Source: Postechiella sp039985655 (GTDB taxonomy: Bacteria; Bacteroidota; Bacteroidia; Flavobacteriales; Flavobacteriaceae). From it: a stretch of DNA of 64,000 nucleotides. Position numbers and translations under genes: made by a program. The DNA lies in the NCBI GenBank assembly GCA_039985655.1, contig JBDWSF010000004.1:103914-167913 (forward strand), read 5' to 3'. The notes below the pieces were generated by a model that was not told the DNA's origin, made no database searches, and worked only from the letters and a program-made list of their open reading frames with translations. Shown here one piece after another: positions 9,598 to 17,639 of the stretch; the first letter of the stretch is position 1; every line of letters starts with the position of its first letter.

Positions 9598-10659
9598 ATG
9601 AAATTTAGTCCAAAATATATCCTTGCTATAAGTTGTATAGCTTTGTTCGTGGCTTGTGATGATGAACTAGAGCTTAGAGTACCATATCCAAATGATATAA
9701 CTTTTAATGAATTGTCTTTAGATAGATTTTCTTACGAAATTCCAGATGCATCATTTGATATAGGAGATAGTAAAACGGGTGTAATTACTGTAAATGTAGT
9801 TAACTCAGGTAATGGAGACTACAACGGATTTGCAATATCTAATAAAAACTTTCGTTCCTTTCCTTGGAACTTAAGTAGAGACTATGCTCCAGCAGGAGAA
9901 CTTACACCTGCGGAAGTGCAGAAGTCAATAGATTCAACCGCCTTTAGTGTCTATACAACAGATTTAAATAGAACGGAAAATTATCTTGTGGGTAATACAA
10001 AAGGAGACAACGCTTATTTTACTTTAGCAAAGCCTGGTGTTGTAGAATATGTTTTAGTAGCAAACACAACGTATAATTTTCTTTTAGCTACATACGGTTC
10101 TACTTACTCTGGTTCCTATGATCTAACAACTCGATTGTATAAGTTTGAAGATGGAAACCCTAGACCAAACCCAAATGTGCCCAATACAGGAAGAACAACT
10201 ACGTATAAACTTCCTGCACCAGGTGGTTTTTTTGCTTCGCGATTAAGTGGTCATTTTGCATTATGGAATACAGCTGAAGCGGAAAAGGCAGGGGAAGCAG
10301 CAAGGCAAGAGGCTTTAGATAATGGTGCAACAGAAGAAGAGGCTCAAGCCGCCTATGATGCTGCCTGGGATGAAAGAGATACAAATTCTTTACCTCAGGG
10401 CGAAGTAAAATTAATTATTGAAGGGTTTTTAAATGGTAATAGTACTGGAAGTGTAGATTTTTATCTAGCTGTATTGGAAGGTGTTGACCCATTAAACCCT
10501 GATTTTCAGTTTATTCAAAATGATTGGAGAAGAGTAGATTTATCTTCTTTAGGCGAAGTAGATAAAGTGTTGTTTAAAATGACATCTTCTTATGTTCATG
10601 CTAATGGAGATATGGTATACCCTACGACTTTTTGCTTAGATGGTATAAGACTTCAATAA
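9598..10659 (+). CDS. DUF4465-like surface lipoprotein of the SusCD locus
   Basis: 353 residues, 15 bases after the SusD gene. It has a lipoprotein signal (ALFVACDD, Cys20). The body resembles DUF4465 proteins: an N-terminal FNGFAIS-like patch (DYNGFAISNKNF), a mid-region GGFFASRLSGHFALWN, and a C-terminal run (DWRRVDLSSLGEVDKVLFKMTSS, then FCLDGI) typical of that family. An unusual acidic, Ala/Glu-rich helical insertion lies at about 222-262 (EAEKAGEAARQEAL and following). It probably sits at the cell surface and binds the same substrate as the SusCD pair. The DUF4465 assignment is by eye and moderate. Confidence 0.6.
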   Translation: MKFSPKYILAISCIALFVACDDELELRVPYPNDITFNELSLDRFSYEIPDASFDIGDSKTGVITVNVVNSGNGDYNGFAISNKNFRSFPWNLSRDYAPAGELTPAEVQKSIDSTAFSVYTTDLNRTENYLVGNTKGDNAYFTLAKPGVVEYVLVANTTYNFLLATYGSTYSGSYDLTTRLYKFEDGNPRPNPNVPNTGRTTTYKLPAPGGFFASRLSGHFALWNTAEAEKAGEAARQEALDNGATEEEAQAAYDAAWDERDTNSLPQGEVKLIIEGFLNGNSTGSVDFYLAVLEGVDPLNPDFQFIQNDWRRVDLSSLGEVDKVLFKMTSSYVHANGDMVYPTTFCLDGIRLQ

Positions 10660-10781
10660 TAACTTAAAATAAAATATACATAACATGTAGAGGATGGGTA
10701 ATTTAACAATTACGTGTCCTTGTATAATGTCTTTTTGTATAATTTATTTAAAAAAATAATAGAATTAAAAAAAGAAATGAA

Positions 10782-12167
10782 ATGAAAAATATTATTATTT
10801 TATTATGCGCTAGTTTATTTCTATTTGGATGTAATGAAAACCCTAAAAAAAATTATATTCTCTTATCTGGTGTAATTACAGATGCCACTTCTAAAGATTT
10901 TAAATTACAAAAAAGATATAATGATGCTAATAGTGAGATTTCTATCAAATTGACAGATGATGGTTCTTTTATTTCTGACACCATCACTTTCGGAACAGGA
11001 CGTTATGCTTTTTATAATGGCAGAAATGTTGCAGAACTATATTTAACAAGTGGAGGGAAATACAATTTAACAGCAGTTTCAAAAAAGTTTAGTACCACTG
11101 CAAAATTAACAGGAACTAACCCTGACGCATCTAATTATTTAATGTCTAAAATAGCTAGAATTATACGTCTAAGAGGTAGTTATAAAGTATTTAATTCCTT
11201 AAATGAAAAAGAATTTATTGCTAAACAAAAAGAGCTTAATGCAAATTATGTTAGTTATCTAGATAGTTTTCCAAATATGCAAAAAGAATTTGCCAAAAAA
11301 GAACGCAAAGAATTACACTACTATAATCTCTTAACTTTATTTAGATATGAAGCTACACATATAAGATATACAAAAAAAACAGATTTTAAAGTTTCAGAGA
11401 GTTTCAAGAATCAATTAAATGAAATTGACTTTTATGATATAGACGAATATAAGATTAAAGGATCTTATAAAAAACTTGTAGATGAATACTTTAGAACAAA
11501 GTCTAGTGAGTTAGCAGAAAAAGAAGGTGTTAATAAATACCTAGCGAGACTTACTGTATATGGAGAAATTCCTAATGATGAAATAAAGAATACCCTACTA
11601 TTGACCGCTGCTAATTCTGATATAAAACTCACAAATAATAAAGAGGAATATTTCAAAGCATTCAAGGCTGTTTCTACTTCAGCAGAAAACAACGAAAAGA
11701 TTAAAGAAAAATATGAATCTCTTGTAAAACTTAATAAAGGATACCCGTCTCCTATTTTTACAGATTATGTTAACCATGCCGGAGGCACAACATCTTTAAG
11801 TGATTTTAAAGGAAAATATGTTTATATCGATGTTTGGGCAACTTGGTGTGGACCTTGTTTAAAAGAGGTGCCTGCTCTTAAAGAAGTGGAAAAGCAATAT
11901 CATGGTAAAAATATAGAATTTGTAAGTATCTCTATAGACGTAGAAAAAGCACATGGTAAATGGAGAAAAATGGTAACAAACAAAGAATTAGCAGGAGTTC
12001 AATTGTTAGCAGATAAAAATTGGCAAAGTGAATTTATAAAAGGATATCAAATTAATGGTATTCCTCGTTTCATCTTAATAGACCCAAATGGAAACATTGT
12101 ATCTCCAAATGCGCCAAGACCTTCAAGTGCGGAGTTAATGACATTATTAAACCAACTAAGTATTTAA
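10782..12167 (+). CDS. TlpA-family thioredoxin-like lipoprotein (CGPC)
   Basis: 461 residues with a lipoprotein signal (FLFGCNEN, Cys about 17). The first 310 residues resemble the DUF4369-like N-terminal regions of Bacteroidetes TlpA proteins: a short beta-rich part, then a charged helical part. Residues about 320-461 are a thioredoxin fold of the TlpA/ResA type, with the redox motif in ATWCGPCLKEVP, the SISID strand and the cis-proline segment GIPRFILID. It should be a periplasm-facing thiol-disulfide reductase. It lies in the SusCD locus 122 bases after the DUF4465-like gene and 11 bases before a close paralogue, so a role in processing or folding the imported substrate or its receptors is an inference. 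Confidence 0.85.
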   Translation: MKNIIILLCASLFLFGCNENPKKNYILLSGVITDATSKDFKLQKRYNDANSEISIKLTDDGSFISDTITFGTGRYAFYNGRNVAELYLTSGGKYNLTAVSKKFSTTAKLTGTNPDASNYLMSKIARIIRLRGSYKVFNSLNEKEFIAKQKELNANYVSYLDSFPNMQKEFAKKERKELHYYNLLTLFRYEATHIRYTKKTDFKVSESFKNQLNEIDFYDIDEYKIKGSYKKLVDEYFRTKSSELAEKEGVNKYLARLTVYGEIPNDEIKNTLLLTAANSDIKLTNNKEEYFKAFKAVSTSAENNEKIKEKYESLVKLNKGYPSPIFTDYVNHAGGTTSLSDFKGKYVYIDVWATWCGPCLKEVPALKEVEKQYHGKNIEFVSISIDVEKAHGKWRKMVTNKELAGVQLLADKNWQSEFIKGYQINGIPRFILIDPNGNIVSPNAPRPSSAELMTLLNQLSI

Positions 12168-12178
12168 AAAATATATTT

Positions 12179-13567
12179 ATGAATAAATTAATAATAATTC
12201 TACTAGGTACTTTGGTTATAACATCTTGTAACGCAAATCTATCTAAAAATTACATTTTGTTTTCGGGGAAAATTTCTAATCCTACATCAGAGAAATTTGA
12301 ACTGGTCTATAAAGAAGGAAATGGTAGATTCGCTGTTAATATAGCAGAAGACGGTTCATTCACTTTAGATACAATAATATCTGGAACAGGAATTTATAGA
12401 CTTGAAGGTTTAGCCATGAACAGAATGTATATCTATTTAGCTAATGGCGGCGAATACAATCTTACGTTTGATGAAAAAAAGATGATAAAAACTTCGGTAT
12501 TAACTGGCCCAATGCCTAATCCATCTACATACTTGAGAACTAAGAATGCAGTACGAGACTCATTAAGAGGGATGAGTTTTAGAAAATATAAAACGCTAGA
12601 GCCTGCTGAATTCTTAACAACTTCGAATAAGATTAAAGATAATCTTACAAAATATTTAAAGAGTTTTCCTGATATGCCTAAAGATTTTTTTGAATATGAA
12701 CTTGGGGAGATTAATAATTATTATCATCTGTATTTAATAAGATATGAGTATTTACATGGTCAAATAACCGGTCAAATTGACACTTTTAGAGTTTCAGATG
12801 ATTTTTTTGAGGATTTAGAGGGAGTAGATTTTATTAATGAAAGCGCATATAAATATGGAGGATATTATAAAACTTTGGTTAAGGAGTATTTTGAATTGAA
12901 AGCTAAGAAAATATCTGAAAAATCGGGAGATAATTACTTTCTAACCAAATTAAATGTATTTGGTGCAGTTCCTAATGAGTACATAAAGAATCAATTATTA
13001 GCAATATCAGCTAAGAACGACTTGAGTGAAATACCTAATTTAGAAGAGTATTATGACACTTTTCTTTCTGTATCTACATCAAAAAAAAATAATGAGAATG
13101 TTACTAAAAGATATAAAGAATTAAAAAAGGTTGCAGATGGGGCCCCATCTCCTATTTTTAAAGATTATATTAATTACGCGAGTGGCACAAATTCTTTAGC
13201 TGATTTTAAAGGAAAATATGTATACATTGATGTTTGGGCAACTTGGTGCAGTCCTTGTTTAAAAGAAGCGCCATATCTAAAAAAAGTAGAAAAAAAGTAC
13301 CACGGTAAAAATATAGAATTTGTTAGTATTTCCATTGATAGAAAAAACATGGAAGATGCTTGGAGAAAAAAGATAAAATCCAAAGAATTAAGTGGCGTTC
13401 AACTACTTGCGGATGCAGATTGGCAAAGTGAATTTGTAAAATCTTATCAGATAAAAGGAATACCACGTTTTATTTTAATAGATCCTGATGGTAATATCGT
13501 ATCAAGAAAAGCTCCACGACCTTCAAGTCCAGAATTAATTACTCTATTGAACGACTTGATTATTTAA
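12179..13567 (+). CDS. TlpA-family thioredoxin-like lipoprotein (CSPC), paralogue of preceding gene
   Basis: 462 residues, lipoprotein signal (LVITSCNAN, Cys about 17), with the same architecture as the preceding gene. The thioredoxin domains are nearly identical (GKYVYIDVWATWC and HGKNIEFVSISID are shared), while the N-terminal two-thirds have diverged strongly. The active site is CSPC instead of CGPC, a change that in thioredoxin-fold proteins usually alters redox potential. This is a tandem duplication with sequence divergence in the non-catalytic domain. It is probably the last gene of the locus, because a hairpin follows 50 bases later. Confidence 0.85.
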   Translation: MNKLIIILLGTLVITSCNANLSKNYILFSGKISNPTSEKFELVYKEGNGRFAVNIAEDGSFTLDTIISGTGIYRLEGLAMNRMYIYLANGGEYNLTFDEKKMIKTSVLTGPMPNPSTYLRTKNAVRDSLRGMSFRKYKTLEPAEFLTTSNKIKDNLTKYLKSFPDMPKDFFEYELGEINNYYHLYLIRYEYLHGQITGQIDTFRVSDDFFEDLEGVDFINESAYKYGGYYKTLVKEYFELKAKKISEKSGDNYFLTKLNVFGAVPNEYIKNQLLAISAKNDLSEIPNLEEYYDTFLSVSTSKKNNENVTKRYKELKKVADGAPSPIFKDYINYASGTNSLADFKGKYVYIDVWATWCSPCLKEAPYLKKVEKKYHGKNIEFVSISIDRKNMEDAWRKKIKSKELSGVQLLADADWQSEFVKSYQIKGIPRFILIDPDGNIVSRKAPRPSSPELITLLNDLII

Positions 13568-13616
13568 TAAAAACCGGTCTTAATACCTGTCATAACTATA
13601 GTTTTGAATGATTCCC

Positions 13617-13643
13617 AAAGGGTTATTTAATAAGTAACCCTTT
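13617..13643 (+). terminator. Stem-loop after the SusCD/TlpA locus
   Basis: A perfect 9-bp stem (AAAGGGTTA at 13617-13625, TAACCCTTT at 13635-13643) with a 9-base loop lies 50 bases after the second TlpA stop codon. The T-run is weak (TTTAAT), so this is a probable but not strong terminator. Confidence 0.55.
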
Positions 13644-14297
13644 AATATATTATACCAATTTAGTCTCAGACTATCCCTATTGGATGAACAGTGAAATACA
13701 TACTTGGGAATTTTGATGTTATTAATGATATTCAAAACAGAGGGAAAGGTGGTGTATTCTACAAAGTCATAAAATAGTGTTATCCTTTAATTTTAAAACA
13801 ATGGGTGCTAAAAATATTTTAGCCTGAGGATGGGAACAAACCCACATCATATTAAAACCCCTTAAAAAATTAAATAACTCGCACACTCTTACAATACAGA
13901 ATAGTATACCGATGGATTTCGCATATTTTCATTTTTATTTAGAAGTTGAGATTTACAACTTTATAACCAAATTTTTAAATGATAAAATTAGTGTGCAAAC
14001 TCCTGGAGGTTGTACGTAAGTCAAACTGTTTTTTATTTATATCACCGAGTAATATTAATTACCCTTCGCTACTTAAGTTATATAATTCTTGTCAATGTTC
14101 TTTTAATTAATTACACGTAATTTCTATTCGTGTAAAACATCAAAGTTTACCTTATAGGTCACACATCTCTTTTAAAGGCACAATACGTGCTTATTGGCGT
14201 TTATTTGGTACTTTAAAAAGGGAAAATTATGTTTTTATTTAAGGGTTACAACACGAATTTCAGAAGTTTGTAAAAGTTAAATAATGTTTTGAACAAC
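13644..14297. other. 654-bp gene-free stretch
   Basis: AT-rich non-coding sequence between the SusCD locus and a convergent gene. I see no ORF with family resemblance, no tRNA and no clear repeat. Confidence 0.6.
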
Positions 14298-14340
14298 AAA
14301 AAAGCAGTTAAGAACAACGTTTGTTCTTAACTGCTTTTTT
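14298..14340 (-). terminator. Strong bidirectional terminator, 20-bp perfect stem
   Basis: AAAAAAGCAGTTAAGAACAA (14298-14317) is perfectly complementary to 14321-14340 with a 3-base loop, and has A/T runs at both edges. It lies 30 bases downstream of the minus-strand T9SS cargo gene and can also stop transcription from the left. Confidence 0.85.
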
Positions 14341-14370
14341 TATTACAGTGCAAATAAACAGTACTGCTGT

Positions 14371-15132
14371 TTATTTTTTCACAAACTTAAAAGTATTTCC
14401 TCTATCAAGTTTCAAAAAGTATATACCTTTTACTAGATTATTTACAGCAATTCCTGTATTTGCAGATACGGTTCCTGAACCAACTTTTGCTCCTAAAACA
14501 TCAATTATACTATATTCTTCAGTTGAAATTAAACCTGAAACTTGAATAAAATCTGTAGACGGATTTGGGAATACCTTAAGTTTATTTACTTTTGAGGAAA
14601 CATCATTTAACCCTAATGGAGCAGCATCACCAGTAAATGTTGTATATGCATCACGAGACGAATTTGTATTTGTGGTAATTGTTAATGTAGTAACATCTTC
14701 AGTGAACAATATAGTACCAGCTACTCCAGTTGCTATAGTAACAAGTTCAGTTGACGATGCAGCGGTTAATGCCCATCCTGCTAACTTATTATAAGGGTGA
14801 TTGAATGTTACTGTAGTTTTTGACCATTCTGTTAGGTACATACGTAAATTACTGATAGGCGATTCAAAAGTAACGGTAACAATACTAGAATCTGTAAAGT
14901 CATAGCTAAATACAGGTGTATTCCATACTAAAATAGGTGATTGGTTTTCACCTGTCATAGATCTTTGATTTGTTTTAGCGTCTAAAGCCTCATGGCCAGA
15001 TATAGTAAATGCTACACCATCTAGATAACCTGCCGCTGGGCTGGTATAACTTGCCATATTTTGTCCATAACTAAAACTCGTTGTAGCAAATAAAATAATT
15101 GCTAGTAAAAAATTCGTGTAATTTTTTTTCAT
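14371..15132 (-). CDS. Small secreted protein with T9SS type A sorting domain
   Basis: 253 residues. Signal peptide 1-23 (FATTSFSYGQ). Residues about 24-170 are a beta-rich passenger with no catalytic motif that I recognise (for example SPISNLRMYLTEW and AGTILFTEDVTTLTITT). Residues about 180-253 are a T9SS sorting domain: LKVFPNPSTDFIQV, YSIIDVLGAKV, NLVKGIYFLKL, and a basic end FKFVKK. It should be exported by Sec, then secreted and attached through the Gld/Spr system partly encoded at 35.7-40.4 kb. Monocistronic, with its own terminator. Confidence 0.85.
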   Translation of the reverse strand: MKKNYTNFLLAIILFATTSFSYGQNMASYTSPAAGYLDGVAFTISGHEALDAKTNQRSMTGENQSPILVWNTPVFSYDFTDSSIVTVTFESPISNLRMYLTEWSKTTVTFNHPYNKLAGWALTAASSTELVTIATGVAGTILFTEDVTTLTITTNTNSSRDAYTTFTGDAAPLGLNDVSSKVNKLKVFPNPSTDFIQVSGLISTEEYSIIDVLGAKVGSGTVSANTGIAVNNLVKGIYFLKLDRGNTFKFVKK

Positions 15133-15829
15133 TTGTTTAATAATTTTAGGTGATTAAAAAATTGATTTTATATATTAAAAATGTAATAATACAATTCTAT
15201 GTATATTAAGTAAGTAGGCTTAAAGAGTATGTCCCCCCAAAAAAAAATGATTTTTTTTATTTTTCTTTAAACTATTACTGGAGAAACAAGAAAAACACTA
15301 CATCTTTAGCAAAAAAATTACATAAACAGTGTGAAAATTGCAATATTTACGTGCCAAATTAGAATGGACGTTAGTTTACCATATCTAAAATCATATAATG
15401 TACTTTAATTAGGAAAAGAACAGACAAATATTACAGTTTAGAATTCAATAAAAGCGCAGAAGAATTAAGCTAATTCTTCTGCTAGAGTAAAGATTAGATT
15501 GCCCTGAAACTACGGTAGCTTGACAAATGGCAGGAAATAGTTTTTATCTAAAACAAAACGCGAATTTTAAGTCAACTATACTAGTATTCATAACTTTTTT
15601 AGTCTCCCTAAATCATATACCAGTTGAAAACACTGAAAAACACTTGTTTTAATATTAAAAATCGAAACCTAAACACATCTTTTGAATACTGAAAACTAAT
15701 ACAACTATTGCTTTCAAAAAACCACACAAATTTAAACTGATCAGAAACATAGGTAGTTTTGCGCTATGCATAAATAAGCTACTATTATCAAATCTCATTT
15801 TGAACTCTAATAAATATCGGCAAATACAC
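15133..15829. other. Gene-free spacer between T9SS cargo gene and IS3 element
   Basis: About 700 bases of AT-rich sequence without a convincing ORF. Homopolymer runs near 15235-15250 are the only striking local feature. Confidence 0.55.
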
Positions 15830-15896
15830 TGGACTTACTATATTTGACTGGACAGTAAGAAGAGAGATTTTTCGGTTAAAAACTTAACTTTGAAAA

Positions 15897-16184
15897 ATGA
15901 CAAGAAGACACAGGAGTTACACAGTAGAGTTTAAACAAAAAGCTATAGAATTAAGTTATTCTAGAGGCAATGTTTCCCAAGTATGTAAAGAATTAGATGT
16001 TCCTACATCAGTTTTACATCGTTGGCGTCGAGAATCAGAAACGTATGGAAAGAATAGTTTTCCAGGACATGGCAAGCCAAAGCAAACAGATGAACAACGA
16101 GAGATTTCAGCACTGAAGAAAGAATTACGAGATATGACAATAGAACGTGATATCTTAAAAAAGGCGATCAGCATCTTTTCCTAG
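15897..16184 (+). CDS. IS3-family transposase OrfA
   Basis: 95 residues with an N-terminal helix-turn-helix of the HTH_Tnp_1 type (YTVEFKQKAIELSY, VCKELDVPTSVLHRWRRE) and a C-terminal leucine-zipper-like helix (ISALKKELRDMTIERDILKKA). It binds the IS ends. The heptamer A_AAA_AAG at 16157-16163 near its 3' end is the standard -1 slippage signal of IS3 elements. It would join OrfA to the OrfB frame, which continues as LKKGDQHLFLERQEKY. Confidence 0.9.
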   Translation: MTRRHRSYTVEFKQKAIELSYSRGNVSQVCKELDVPTSVLHRWRRESETYGKNSFPGHGKPKQTDEQREISALKKELRDMTIERDILKKAISIFS

Positions 16185-17080
16185 AGCGACAGGAGAAGTA
16201 TAGATTTATAAAGCACCATAAATTAAAGTTTCCAGTTGATAAGATGTGTAGTGTATTAAAAATAAGTAAGAGTGGTTATTATAATTGGTTAAAACAAGGT
16301 CCTTCAAAACGGTGGCTTGATAATCAAAAAATAACAATACTTATAAAGGATATTTTTGAAGATAGTTTCGAGAGTTATGGAGCTCCAAGAATTCAAGTAG
16401 AATTAGAAGAGGCTTATAACGAATATGTTTCTAGACCTAGAGTAGCTAGAATTATGCAAGCTAATTATTTATATGCAAGAAGGACACGTAAATTTAAAAT
16501 TACCACAGATTCTAATCATAGATATCCTATTGCTCCTAATATTTTGAATCAGAATTTTAAAACTTCTAGAATAAATCAAGTATGGGTATCAGATATCACT
16601 TATGTTCAAACAGACCAAGGTTGGATGTATTTAACTGTAATTATTGATTTATTCAATAGAAAAGTAGTAGGCTGGTCTATGAGTAATGATTTGACTACAG
16701 AAAACACTGTTATTAGAGCTTGGAATATGGCTGTTAAAAATACAGAAATAACAAAAGAACTTATTTTTCATTCTGACAGAGGTTCACAATATGCAAGTTA
16801 CACCTTTACTAAAATGATTAAGGATTATGATGGAATGATAAAACAATCTATGAGTAGAAAGGGAAACTGTTGGGATAATGCAGTAGCAGAATCTTTCTTT
16901 AAATCTTTAAAAGTAGAATGGATCTATAAATATCAGTATAGATCATAAGCAGAATTATCAATCTTTAGGTGGATAGAAACTTGGTATAATAAAAACAGAA
17001 GACATTCTGCGTTAGGAATGAAATCTATTAATCAATTTGAATTAGAAATGTATAATAATGATAATAATTTAGCCGCATAG
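16164..17080 (+). pseudogene. IS3-family transposase OrfB, interrupted by an in-frame stop
   Basis: The rve/DDE integrase part of the transposase, translated in the -1 frame relative to OrfA; a free-standing ATG is at 16244. Catalytic positions are visible: Asp in VSDITYV, Asp in FHSDRGSQY, and Glu in NAVAESFFKSLK. A TAA at 16946-16948 cuts the frame after YQYRS. The same frame then continues with the normal C-terminus (AELSIFRWIETWYNKNRRHSALG) to a stop at 17078-17080. The stop thus removes about 43 residues, including the conserved YN-x-x-R-x-H end, and probably inactivates the enzyme. Confidence 0.85.
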
Positions 17081-17118
17081 TCTCTTAACTAATTGTCCAG
17101 TTTTTTATTGCAAGTCCA

Positions 17119-17639
17119 CTAAACGCAGTTGCGTTTGAGCGTACCGACAGTTAAGCGAAATAAGCAGCTGTGGTTAAGTTAGAATTGGTTTTGTCGTGCC
17201 TGTTTTTCGACGACCCGAAAAACAACAAAGGCTTTATCCATTATAAACCCCTTAAAATGTGTAAGGCAGCGGTTTGGTTTTTAAGAATTTTCGAGGAAGC
17301 ACTCAAGAAGGGCTTACCGTAAATTCTGTTAAGAAAATCGAAGTGATGACTTTCCGATGAAAAGCGGACTTAATTCACAATTTTGGCTAGGGAATGAAGT
17401 GTTCCTTCCCAGAGCATCGGGAAGGGTTAACGTAATGGAAAGCTAAAATTGGGGATTGTGTCCAAGGCTTTGTGTAGTGAAGCTCTTTTCTGGAATGTAG
17501 CTTTTCGCGGAATATAGGGGAATGGGCTGATTGGGCTATGAAAGGTGAATTATTTTAATATAAAAGATTGTTTTTTAAAGTTGTCGTAAGTTGTCGGAGC
17601 GCTAACAAATAAAATTTGTATAAGAAGAAACTAAAAGAA
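17119..17639. other. Structured non-coding region left of the accessory cluster
   Basis: About 520 bases without a gene but with several hairpins. One has a perfect 9-bp stem at 17201-17224 (TGTTTTTCG/CGAAAAACA). Another, at 17404-17425 (CCTTCCC/GGGAAGG), is enclosed by complementary flanks (CACAAT at 17376-17381 with ATTGTG at 17455-17460, and TTTTGGCT at 17381-17388 with AGCTAAAA at 17441-17448). Part of it (17372-17438) is related to sequence at 25555-25624 on the other side of the cluster. It could be an old mobile-element end or a structured RNA; I do not recognise a named family. Confidence 0.5.
17372..17438 (+). repeat. Left copy of a diverged flanking repeat
   Basis: Begins AATTCACAATTTTGGCT and contains CTTCCCAGAG and GTTA-C--AATG. 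The right copy at about 25555-25624 matches at roughly 70-75% over 66-67 bases with one 1-base gap, in the same orientation. The cluster at 17.6-25.4 kb lies between the two. Confidence 0.6.

Larger units (their letters stand above)
15830..17118 (+). mobile_element. IS3-family insertion sequence (IS150-like group)
   Basis: About 1.29 kb bounded by imperfect inverted repeats of about 28-30 bp. The left end begins TGGACTTACTATATTTGACT (15830). The right end, read on the other strand from 17118, begins TGGACTTGCAATAAAAAACT. Both continue with GGACA and an A/T-rich AG motif. Inside are orfA, an A_AAA_AAG slippery site and orfB. I see no matching 3-4 base target duplication (CAC on the left, CTA on the right), so the element may have lost it through rearrangement. 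The interrupted orfB means that this copy is probably inactive by itself. Confidence 0.85.

Noticed and set aside
15827..17121. Target-site duplication of the IS3 element
   Set aside because: The bases next to the two ends (CAC and CTA) do not match for 3 or 4 positions.
17119..17639. Integron attC array next to the accessory cluster
   Set aside because: Hairpins are present, but I cannot find correctly placed RYYYAAC/GTTRRRY core sites, and there is no integron integrase in the window.
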